From a virus, in the IMG/VR virus record IMGVR_UViG_3300038309_000096, positions 1 through 37,739 of that record: a stretch of 37,739 nucleotides of DNA; one strand, written 5' to 3'. The notes beneath the pieces are model-generated. The model had not been told where the DNA came from. It did not search any database and saw only the letters and a program-made list of their open reading frames with translations. The stretch's first letter is position 1. Each line of letters opens with the position of its first letter. A program made the translations under genes and the position numbers. Positions 31,568 through 37,469 of this stretch are shown in pieces.

Positions 31568-32237
31568 TTATAGCCTCCTTTTCAAGTTTCATAATAGCTT
31601 CTGCAATATTTGCAAACTTAATATATTCATGATTTTCTGAATATTTATTAACTATGGCATTTCTGAACTGTTTAATTGATCCTTGAAAACACCCACATAC
31701 AACTTGTATATTGGTTTGATCTTTATCCCAGTAAATACATGTATTTTTCCAATTTAAACCAAGTCCTTTTTGAGCATATCTATTGGGGTTCTTTTTAAAA
31801 TTGAAGCAATCGGAGCAACCGGAGCAACCGGAGCAATCGGAGCAACCGGAGCAACTGGAGCAACGGGAGCAACCGGAGCAACGGGAGCAACCGGAGCAAT
31901 CGGAGCACCAGGAGCAACCGGAGCAACCGGAGCAATTGGAGCAATCGGAGCAATCGGAGCAACCGGAGCAACCGGAGCACCAGGAGCAACCGGAGCAATT
32001 GGAGCAATCGGAGCAATTGGGGCAACCGGAGCAATCGGAGCAACCGGAGCAATCGGAGCAATTGGAGCAACCGGAGCAATCGGAGCAATTGGAGCAACCG
32101 GAGCAATTGGAGCAACCGGAGCAATCGGAGCAATTTTTTAAACTTTTACTACTTTTTTCGGCCTGCTCTTTTGTATAAAGTCGACTACTCCATTTGTTAT
32201 TATTTTCATCTACGTACCAACCATTTTCAAGTTTCAT
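31560..32237 (-). CDS. Protein with 36 tandem Cys-Ser-X triplets
   Basis: 225 residues. The N-terminus (1-35, [16 protein letters not shown]...) is followed by 36 uninterrupted triplets Cys-Ser-X from Cys36 to about residue 143 (X is Gly, Asp, Asn, Arg, Trp or Ser; one triplet is Cys-Pro-Asn). A globular C-terminus of about 80 residues follows ([43 protein letters not shown]). The ribosome site AAAGGAGC before the ATG shows that this strand is coding. A Cys every third residue could line one face of a solenoid and bind many metal ions or cross-link by disulfides. Similar Cys-Ser-X phage proteins exist in annotation, without known function. Confidence 0.82.
   Translation of the reverse strand: MKLENGWYVDENNNKWSSRLYTKEQAEKSSKSLKNCSDCSGCSNCSGCSNCSDCSGCSNCSDCSGCSDCSGCPNCSDCSNCSGCSWCSGCSGCSDCSDCSNCSGCSGCSWCSDCSGCSRCSGCSRCSSCSGCSDCSGCSGCSDCFNFKKNPNRYAQKGLGLNWKNTCIYWDKDQTNIQVVCGCFQGSIKQFRNAIVNKYSENHEYIKFANIAEAIMKLEKEAING
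31800..32135 (-). repeat. 9-bp-periodic tandem repeat inside the Cys-Ser-X gene
   Basis: The tract repeats GGAGCAACC / GGAGCAATC (plus-strand view), one unit per Cys-Ser-X triplet. The high identity of units suggests expansion by slippage or recombination. It is also more GC-rich than its surroundings. Confidence 0.9.
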
Positions 32238-32599
32238 TATATAGCTCCTTTTTGTTTAAGATTCTGTAAACATTCATTAAGATATTTATCATCATGCTCA
32301 GGATATGTATAAAGCTCTGCTGGAACAAGTGTAAAATCAGATCGATCTTCACCTAAAACTTTTCCACGATAATTAATACTAAACCATACAGGGTCAATTT
32401 TATAACCACGTAAATTCATTTCACCCATCACCCTAAGATGATAAGAAAAAAGAATTGCATAAGGGTGGCTAAAAACATAATCAACAGTTGAGTGTTTTTT
32501 ACCCCAACCTTTTCCACGAAGAGCACAGCACTCTCGATGCTGGCCAAGAAGCTGTTGACGTGGTAGTAATGGAATTATATCTGTGTGCCATAGTCTCAT
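32237..32599 (-). CDS. Pyrimidine-dimer DNA glycosylase-like protein (TIGR02328 type)
   Basis: 120 residues from ATG 32599 (MRLWHTDIIPLLPRQQLLGQ), which follows GGTGA and overlaps the previous stop; a TTG four codons upstream is less likely. The segments HRECCALRGKGWGKKHSTVDYVFSHPY and RVMGEMNLRGYKIDP match the family related to T4 endonuclease V, including the Glu of HRE that corresponds to the catalytic Glu of QxxxExRE. It would excise UV-damaged pyrimidines. The T4 enzyme uses Thr2 as nucleophile; here the second residue is Arg, so chemistry may differ or be lost. Confidence 0.82.
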   Translation of the reverse strand: MRLWHTDIIPLLPRQQLLGQHRECCALRGKGWGKKHSTVDYVFSHPYAILFSYHLRVMGEMNLRGYKIDPVWFSINYRGKVLGEDRSDFTLVPAELYTYPEHDDKYLNECLQNLKQKGAI

Positions 32600-32730
32600 A
32601 GTATCACCCAATAATGTATGGCTATAATTTCATAGCCACCGCGTTTAAGAGTATGTGCCAAAGAATTCGGGTTATCAATAGTATTGTATTCAAACTGTTT
32701 AACTTTTGACCTATAAATTATTGTGTGCAT
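32596..32730 (-). CDS. 44-residue protein upstream of the glycosylase-like gene
   Basis: The ATG at 32730 is preceded by a near-perfect AGGAGG with a 6-base spacer, and the stop overlaps the next ATG (ATGA), so this short frame is well supported. It begins MHTIIYRSKVKQFEYNT, has a basic LKRGGYEIIAIHYW segment, and shows no Cys or membrane helix. No family is recognised. Its start lies 20 bases inside the DnaJ-type zinc-finger gene. Confidence 0.75.
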   Translation of the reverse strand: MHTIIYRSKVKQFEYNTIDNPNSLAHTLKRGGYEIIAIHYWVIL

Positions 32731-32986
32731 TGTAAACCTCCTCAGTACCATAACCTTCACAGTTTATACATTCATTTTCAACTTTACTAGAACCATGGCA
32801 ACCTATACAAATATCAGTAACTTCACCTTGGCCCTTACATGCTTTACACATTGAGCCATCATACATACCCTCACCAGAGCCATTGCAAAAGGTACAAAGA
32901 TAATCATAGAAACCAGAGCCTTCACAATCAGGGCAGGTTTCTTCTGTATAACCTTTACCATTGCAGCATGAACATTCTCTTTCCAT
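32711..32986 (-). CDS. Stand-alone DnaJ-type zinc-finger protein
   Basis: A 91-residue protein built almost entirely from CxxCxGxG-like motifs (CSCCNGKG, CPDCEGSG, CTFCNGSG, CKACKGQG, CIGCHGSS, CINCEGYG): six motifs instead of the four of DnaJ, with no J domain. DnaJ-type fingers bind two zinc ions and unfolded or partner proteins. In phages such proteins may act as redox or chaperone cofactors or host-protein adaptors. GGAGG lies 4 bases before the ATG, and a promoter at 33030-33058 drives it. Confidence 0.88.
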   Translation of the reverse strand: MERECSCCNGKGYTEETCPDCEGSGFYDYLCTFCNGSGEGMYDGSMCKACKGQGEVTDICIGCHGSSKVENECINCEGYGTEEVYNAHNNL

Positions 32987-33029
32987 AGTCCCTCCAAATA
33001 GAAAATTAATATTTATTAATCATGGATTA

Positions 33030-33058
33030 AATATAACATGTAATTTTCTATTTGTAAA
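33030..33058 (-). promoter_or_regulatory. Leftward sigma70-like promoter for the zinc-finger / small-gene block
   Basis: On the minus strand: TTTACA (33058-33053), 17 bp, TATATT (33035-33030). It lies immediately after the stop of the primase-helicase gene (33067) and about 40 bases before the zinc-finger ATG. It shares -35, spacing and flank (TTTACAAAT) with the other leftward promoters. Confidence 0.72.
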
Positions 33059-33066
33059 TAATTATT

Positions 33067-35583
33067 TTAATCTTTTTCTTCAACAGGTTTAAGGCATGTT
33101 TCTGGTATTAACTCTTTGTCAATATACTTCATTAACTTAGCTTTATACGGAAGGAAATGGTATAAAGAAGGCTTTGGCTTACCAGTATTATAGCTTACTA
33201 CACCTTGTTTATATATAATCTTTTCATAAGTTCTAGTCTCGTTTTGGAAGCCTAATAAATTATCCAGAAACCCTGCAATCTCATGGTTAAAAGACCCAAG
33301 TTTAAAGTCAACGTTCTCATTCATAATACAAAGATTCTGCAAATGAATAAAACATTTATTTCCATGTACTGGAAAGAACAAATCATCATTTATAAACATA
33401 CGTTGCAGTTTCTGTGGAAAGTTATTAAACAATTTATCAAAGTCAAACTCATCATGGCTAAATAAAATACTGTCACCATGCTTATCTGTAAAAGCCATCT
33501 CTAAAGACTTAGCACTGATTGTCTGTTTCATAAATTGATTGTCAATCTCATTAATAAAACGTTTTTCCTGGCCAGAAATGCTCCACTCTTCAATAGGCAT
33601 TTTTTCTGCATAGTGGAGCAATTCCGCCCACACTTGCTGGTAGTCACATTTAATAAATGGTTGTGCATCACAAGTATCAATTGGTATTACCCAAAACCGT
33701 CTATTCCCAGTACGATCTAATTTGAGCAGAGTTTTATTTGTAGTACCGAACATACCTGCTGCTCTAGGATGGTCATCAAAAGTCTGTGAGTACATTGTCC
33801 TAAATGAATCCTTATCCTGTGTAATAACATTCTTAAAGTCAGATAAATTAAGGTTGTCTAATACTGCATCTACTTCATCAATATTAAGAATAAAAGTCCC
33901 AGTAACAGCTCGCTGAATTTCTAATGTATCCTTTACACTTGAAGGTGTGATATTAGACACAAATCCAGCTTGAGTAGGAAGCAAGCATTCTATCCAGGTA
34001 GATTTACGAGTATTCTGATACCCAGCCAAAATTAATATACCTTGTGGTTTTCTAAACCTGTCATTCACTGTCAACTGATTATTAATTGTCCTATATGCCT
34101 TAGCCCGAAGTCCAGCCATATGAGTTAAATGCTTCAGAATCAACTTATAACAAAAGTCCCTTGGTACATCAGTAGGAATAGTAGTATAATCTAGGGTTAT
34201 AGATTCCTTAATCAGAGCCTCAACTCGCTTTTTCTGATCCCATGGCTTAGAGGTCATCCATTCATATAATATATCAATTTGTTTTGTACCTATTTTATTA
34301 AGGCCCGCAAATATAGGATGAGTCCGCCCAGCATTCTTAATTCCATAATGACGGCATAGTTTTATAAGGCGGTAGATAAGGTCATCATCTGATTTAGGTT
34401 TAGCTGCAAATGGAATTGATATATCTTTTATACCTGAAGTTAAATAATAGAATTGGTCATTTTGAAAATATGTTTTAATTAAGGAAGCGGGCCCTTTAAT
34501 ATAATGATAGCCTCGAGATATCTCTTGATAAAGTGCTATATTAAGAAACTCGATAAGAAACTCATAATTCTCTGGGTCTGTTGCATCAATAGTCTTTATA
34601 CCTTGTTTGTCTACCTTAACAACTGGAAAGTCAGAAATGGGTATACGGTAAGACCAAAAGATTTTACGTAAAGAATTGAATGATACAATAGGCTCAGAAG
34701 TAGTTTGAGTTTCTTTGATAGAGCGCTCGAACCGTTCATTACAGTCAGTTTCGTTCTTATAAGTAGAGCCTTTAGCAGACCACTCGTGGAACATTAATTG
34801 GAGCCGTTCAATAACTGTAGGATACTCACTGGCCAGTTGGAGAGCAAGATCAGCTAAAGCATGTGATACTAACAGCCAGTGAGTATATGAGTTTAACTCA
34901 AAATCCTTCATCCGAGTCTCATAGGCAATCTCAAGCAAGTTGTCAATATCAACAGGGACTATTGCCAACATACGTTGAACTTCAGCCAGCATCTTATCTA
35001 AATCAATATACTCTAAATTGGGATTGGAGCCTTGTTTAACTTGAATTGCTCTAGGCTGGAGCGCTTTGCCAAGTTCAGGTATAAATGTAGTTAACTGCTC
35101 TAACGTGATAGAAGCGACATACTCATCTGAAAAGTCAGTAAGGTCAGGGTCAGTAGTAGTTACAAACATCCCGCAGAAGACTTCACCATATTGATGTTTC
35201 ATCATTTTCTTAGGTGTGGGCTTATCAATAAAATAGTATATTTTCCAGCCATTACCTGATTTACTTAAATGGTGGTGAGTAGGATGGTCTGCTAGGAGGT
35301 CTACAAATGGCTCAGGCAATTCCTTATGATGGTCAATATCAATCGTAAGAATCTGGTCACTAACAATCCCCACAACTGGAGCGTACTTGTTTGTTTTGAT
35401 TGCTTTATTAAACCGTTGCATCGCTTTATCCCAGGTATTAAGGGCAAAAGCAGACTTCTTGGAAAAATTAAACTCGCTGACTTTCTCTTCACGTGATCTT
35501 TGTATAACTAAAGACCAAATAGGTAAATCTTGTAATTGAGTTGGTGGAACATATGTAAAAGTTGAATTAGCTAAATCAGTCAT
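33067..35583 (-). CDS. Primase-helicase (PrimPol-like N-terminus, VapE-type ATPase)
   Basis: 838 residues. The N-terminal domain has the archaeo-eukaryotic primase pattern: ILTIDIDHH (about 79-86) and HHHLSKSGNGWKIYYF (about 103-118). The C-terminal ATPase (about 510-680) is of the VapE / SF3-like type: Walker A GYQNTRKSTW (521-530, with Arg where Gly is usual), Walker B FILNIDEVD (about 564-572), sensor FGTTNKT and the hallmark DRTGNRRFWVIP with its arginine finger. It would unwind and prime DNA for the family A polymerase. The ribosome site AGGT is modest. Confidence 0.9.
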   Translation of the reverse strand: MTDLANSTFTYVPPTQLQDLPIWSLVIQRSREEKVSEFNFSKKSAFALNTWDKAMQRFNKAIKTNKYAPVVGIVSDQILTIDIDHHKELPEPFVDLLADHPTHHHLSKSGNGWKIYYFIDKPTPKKMMKHQYGEVFCGMFVTTTDPDLTDFSDEYVASITLEQLTTFIPELGKALQPRAIQVKQGSNPNLEYIDLDKMLAEVQRMLAIVPVDIDNLLEIAYETRMKDFELNSYTHWLLVSHALADLALQLASEYPTVIERLQLMFHEWSAKGSTYKNETDCNERFERSIKETQTTSEPIVSFNSLRKIFWSYRIPISDFPVVKVDKQGIKTIDATDPENYEFLIEFLNIALYQEISRGYHYIKGPASLIKTYFQNDQFYYLTSGIKDISIPFAAKPKSDDDLIYRLIKLCRHYGIKNAGRTHPIFAGLNKIGTKQIDILYEWMTSKPWDQKKRVEALIKESITLDYTTIPTDVPRDFCYKLILKHLTHMAGLRAKAYRTINNQLTVNDRFRKPQGILILAGYQNTRKSTWIECLLPTQAGFVSNITPSSVKDTLEIQRAVTGTFILNIDEVDAVLDNLNLSDFKNVITQDKDSFRTMYSQTFDDHPRAAGMFGTTNKTLLKLDRTGNRRFWVIPIDTCDAQPFIKCDYQQVWAELLHYAEKMPIEEWSISGQEKRFINEIDNQFMKQTISAKSLEMAFTDKHGDSILFSHDEFDFDKLFNNFPQKLQRMFINDDLFFPVHGNKCFIHLQNLCIMNENVDFKLGSFNHEIAGFLDNLLGFQNETRTYEKIIYKQGVVSYNTGKPKPSLYHFLPYKAKLMKYIDKELIPETCLKPVEEKD

Positions 35584-35590
35584 AGGTAAC

Positions 35591-35797
35591 CTATTTAATT
35601 AAAGATTGAATAGTATTAACAATATACTTTGAAGAGAACTGGCCAGTGGTGGTTGTAGATTTAAAACTTCGATAATATAGAGTAACAAGTGAATATTTAA
35701 GATCAAGAGCTTCTGCTACAATTTTAGGTGGGACCTTAAATTGCCAGCATTTTTTAATAATTTGGTAAGATGTCTGGTCGACTAACTGTTTGGGCAT
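35591..35797 (-). CDS. Small helix-turn-helix protein upstream of the primase-helicase
   Basis: 68 residues with one helix-turn-helix (YQIIKKCWQFKVPPKIVAEALDLKYSLVTLYYRSFKS), basic overall (three acidic residues). AAGGA lies 9 bases before the ATG. It lies next to the noncoding repeat region and 7 bases before the primase-helicase, so a replication-initiation or operator-binding role is plausible. A TATAAT (minus strand, about 35842-35847) stands about 40 bases upstream without a convincing -35. No family is recognised. Confidence 0.68.
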   Translation of the reverse strand: MPKQLVDQTSYQIIKKCWQFKVPPKIVAEALDLKYSLVTLYYRSFKSTTTTGQFSSKYIVNTIQSLIK

Positions 35798-35900
35798 AAG
35801 TCTTGGTCCTTTGAAATTATGTTTGATTAATTGGCTAATTGATTATACCTTATTAATATAACGTGAAAAAATGAAAATGTAAATAAAAATGTTAATTTAT

Positions 35901-35974
35901 TATTTATAATAAAATCAAGGGTTTATAATGGAATAATTTTCAACTGAAATATTTATAATAAAATCAAAGGTTTA
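35901..35974. repeat. 25-bp direct repeat pair
   Basis: Copies at 35901-35925 and 35950-35974 differ at one base (AATCAAGGG versus AATCAAAGG), and both contain TTTATAATAAAATCAA. Their starts are 49 bases apart. They are iteron-like and lie upstream of the small helix-turn-helix gene. Confidence 0.85.
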
Positions 35975-36315
35975 GAGCTACACCAAGCCTACACCTTTTT
36001 TACTCCATATAAGTTACTGAAATAATTAAGAAAAATGAGAGAAGTATATAATTTTGCATAACTTCATATAATTTAAAAAACAATGTTTACTTAATAAAAT
36101 CAGTAACTTAGGAGAAATTACACCGAGGTTTTTTGAAAATGGGGTAGGGTGTAGCTCTAAGTTACTGAAATCGTTATAAATAATTGCGAATTACACCGTT
36201 ACTCCAAATTAGCCTTTTTTCAAAAAACCTTTTACATATGAATAACATTAGGTCTAAGGAAATATAGTTAAACTATATAAATATGGAGTAATAGAGTATA
36301 AGTAAAGAATTATTT

Positions 36316-36592
36316 AATGAAAACAAGTACTTACGCCTTGCGCTGCACACACACTGGCCGGATACCGAGTGTTGCAAATTTTGCATTCTTTTTCCGGTCC
36401 AAAAAAGTTATCTAATAAAAGCAAGTACTTACGTCGCTACACCTTTTAACTCCAGGTGTAGCGAAAAGCTTTTTTCTCTTTTGGTCCAAAAATAATACTT
36501 TATATAAAGAAGAATTTTTAATAAAAACAAGTACTTATATCAATTAGTCCTAAATTCCAAGTGTAACAAAAGCTTTTATTACTTTTTATTTA
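36316..36592 (+). repeat. Triplicated roughly 100-bp structured unit
   Basis: Each unit starts with AATRAAARCAAGTACTTAYR (36316, 36414, 36520). It continues with a dyad ending in a GTGTWRC element, then AAAAGCTTTT or a variant, then a T-rich run and, in units 1 and 2, GGTCCAAAAA (about 36396 and 36483). Unit 2 forms a perfect 11-bp hairpin (36434-36444 / 36454-36464); unit 1 keeps part of it; unit 3 has lost the left arm. The AAGTACTT core is itself palindromic. The units could be terminator-like small RNA modules or origin elements. Confidence 0.7.
36434..36482 (+). terminator. Hairpin plus U-tract, rightward, in the noncoding region
   Basis: TCGCTACACCT (36434-36444) pairs perfectly with AGGTGTAGCGA (36454-36464) around a 9-base loop, and is followed by AAAAGCTTTTTTCTCTTTT. 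The orientation is rightward, against the direction of the genes on both sides, so it implies a rightward transcript, perhaps a small RNA, or a structured DNA element. Confidence 0.6.
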
Positions 36593-36710
36593 GTTCAGTA
36601 AAATGGTTCAGTTCAGTAAAATGGTTCAGTTCAGTAAAATGGTTCAGTTCAGTAAAATGGTTCAGTTCAGTAAAATGGTTCAGTAAAATGGTTCAGTTCA
36701 GTAAGGCTGG
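36593..36710. repeat. 18-bp tandem array GTTCAGTAAAATGGTTCA
   Basis: Five exact copies (36593-36682) are followed by a 13-base short copy (36683-36695) and a final GTTCAGTAAGG. Every unit junction reads GGTTCAGTTCAG, giving two TGAAC half-sites in direct orientation. The array lies directly downstream of the winged-helix gene and its terminator. It is probably an iteron array for a replication or regulatory protein. Confidence 0.93.
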
Positions 36711-36722
36711 AGTTTTGATTTT

Positions 36723-36766
36723 TAAAAAAAAAAAAAGAAAGGGTTGAACTTTTCAGTTCAACCCTT
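36723..36766 (-). terminator. Strong intrinsic terminator after the 99-residue winged-helix gene
   Basis: A perfect 11-bp stem, AAGGGTTGAAC (36739-36749) with 36756-36766, has a 6-base loop. On the minus strand it is followed by UUUCUUUUUUUUUUUUU (36736-36723 region), giving a textbook leftward terminator 30 bases past the stop at 36796. Its stem also contains the GTTCAA/TTGAAC core found in the arrays. Confidence 0.92.
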
Positions 36767-36795
36767 GAGGGAGGAGTTTGGAGGGAGCTTGGAGG

Positions 36796-37095
36796 TTACC
36801 AACCAAGTTGACTCAGTTCAACCACAGCCAACATGGTTTTATCATTTCTTCTCAGTGAAACAATTGTTTTCCCATCAGTTTCAAACTCTTGACGAATTCG
36901 AGTCAGATTTGAAGAAACATTCTTTGAAGTGATTTGACAAGCTTCACTCAAGTCTTCAATAGTATTCATACCTTGATAAATCAGTTCAATGATCCTATTC
37001 TTTACGCTCTGGCCAGATCTTTCTTTCAGTTCAGCATTAGCTTTTTCAAGTTCTGCAATTCTTTTTGCCATTTCTTCTTTAGTCATGGTTGTCAT
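36796..37095 (-). CDS. Winged-helix regulator (99 residues)
   Basis: An N-terminal coiled coil (TKEEMAKRIAELEKANAELKE, about 5-25) leads into a helix-turn-helix (VKNRIIELIYQGMNTIEDLSEACQITSKNVSSNLTRIRQEF) and a beta wing (GKTIVSLRRNDKTMLAVVEL). It resembles the helix-turn-helix of the 193-residue protein at 28239-28820. AGGAG lies 7 bases before the ATG. It has its own TTTACA-17-TATGTT promoter and a strong terminator, so it is made as a monocistronic early message beside an iteron array. It is the best local candidate to bind the TGAAC repeats. Confidence 0.8.
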   Translation of the reverse strand: MTTMTKEEMAKRIAELEKANAELKERSGQSVKNRIIELIYQGMNTIEDLSEACQITSKNVSSNLTRIRQEFETDGKTIVSLRRNDKTMLAVVELSQLGW

Positions 37096-37129
37096 AATTT
37101 GTCTCCTTGTTTAGGTTGTTGTTAAGTTT

Positions 37130-37158
37130 AACATAACATATAAAATTTGATTTGTAAA
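37130..37158 (-). promoter_or_regulatory. Leftward sigma70-like promoter for the 99-residue regulator
   Basis: On the minus strand: TTTACA (37158-37153), 17 bp, TATGTT (37135-37130). The expected start near 37123 gives a leader of about 28 bases that contains AAGGAG. Confidence 0.7.
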
Positions 37159-37166
37159 TGGTTTTT

Positions 37167-37244
37167 TTAAAACATTAAAGAAATTATTATAATGTTAATT
37201 AATGTTCCATAAAGAAAACCATATTTAATTGAATTAATTGTCAT
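37167..37244 (-). CDS. 25-residue hydrophobic peptide (putative membrane microprotein)
   Basis: The ATG at 37244 follows AAGGAA by 8 bases, 11 bases beyond the stop of the 33-residue gene. The product starts MTINSIKYGFLYGT and ends in a run of Ile, Leu and Phe, enough for one membrane helix. It would be the second gene of the first leftward transcript. Too short for coding statistics; support comes from ribosome site, order and a clean stop. Confidence 0.5.
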   Translation of the reverse strand: MTINSIKYGFLYGTLINIIIISLMF

Positions 37245-37255
37245 TTTAAATTTCC

Positions 37256-37357
37256 TTATATTTTTTGAACTTTTCCAATTAAATCATAAATTTCATCATA
37301 AAACCAAACCATTATATAACCTTCTTCAATTTCAGATATGTCAAGTATTTCAATCAT
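37256..37357 (-). CDS. 33-residue acidic peptide, first gene of the leftward arm
   Basis: The ATG at 37357 lies 7 bases after AAAGGAG and about 28 bases after the expected start of the 37392-37420 promoter. The product begins MIEILDISEIEEGYIMVWFYD and is strongly acidic and aromatic. As the first early gene nearest the control region it may be a host-takeover peptide. No family is recognised. Confidence 0.6.
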   Translation of the reverse strand: MIEILDISEIEEGYIMVWFYDEIYDLIGKVQKI

Positions 37358-37391
37358 GTTATTCTCCTTTGTTTGTTTGTTTGTTAAATAT

Positions 37392-37420
37392 AATATAAAC
37401 CATTAAATTAAGTTTGTAAA
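37392..37420 (-). promoter_or_regulatory. First leftward sigma70-like promoter
   Basis: On the minus strand: TTTACA (37420-37415), 17 bp, TATATT (37397-37392). It is the outermost leftward promoter, just inside the divergent control region, and should start the early transcript with the 33- and 25-residue peptides. Confidence 0.72.
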
Positions 37421-37469
37421 CAATTATTTTATCCAAATTAAAAAAAAAATTAAATTTTGAACTTTGTCT

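Larger units (their letters stand above)
35798..36592. other. Noncoding repeat-rich region (candidate origin / control region)
   Basis: About 0.8 kb without a credible gene, very AT-rich. It holds a pair of 25-bp direct repeats (35901-35925, 35950-35974, one mismatch) and a 13-bp inverted pair, TTAGAGCTACACC (35972-35984) / 36148-36160. TAAGTTACTGAAAT occurs at 36010 and 36158, with its inverse core CAGTAACTTA at 36101. Three TACACC...ACTCC pairs start at 35990, 36192 and 36438. The triplicated roughly 100-bp unit listed separately follows. Next to the primase-helicase, this is the best candidate for a replication origin. No function is shown. Confidence 0.55.
850..37016. repeat. Dispersed 8-bp palindrome CTGGCCAG, 19 copies
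   Basis: First bases of the copies: 850, 2996, 6556, 8662, 10946, 13276, 15327, 16062, 19834, 21049, 22095, 23487, 24711, 27302, 30847, 33568, 34829, 35639, 37009. All lie inside genes on both arms. The octamer is read in three frames: Leu-Ala-Ser/Arg (6 copies), Gly-Gln (11) and Trp-Pro-Asp (2). It is self-complementary. Near matches include TTGGCCAG at 1311 and CTGGCCAA at 32540. The entry spans first to last copy. Confidence 0.93.

Noticed and set aside
31770-32178. Collagen-like Gly-Ala-Thr/Ile and Glu-Gln-Pro open frames on the plus strand
   Set aside because: They are mirror frames of the 9-bp repeat in the minus-strand Cys-Ser-X gene. They lack ribosome sites and flanking genes on that strand, while the minus frame has AAAGGAGC and overlaps its neighbours as in an operon.
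35798-36592. Genes in the 0.8-kb noncoding region
   Set aside because: Only short frames without ribosome sites; repeat content and AT-richness argue for regulatory DNA.
36796-37095. CI/Cro-type lysogeny repressor
   Set aside because: It is a winged-helix with an N-terminal coiled coil, there is no peptidase or oligomerisation domain and no divergent cro-like partner or integrase.
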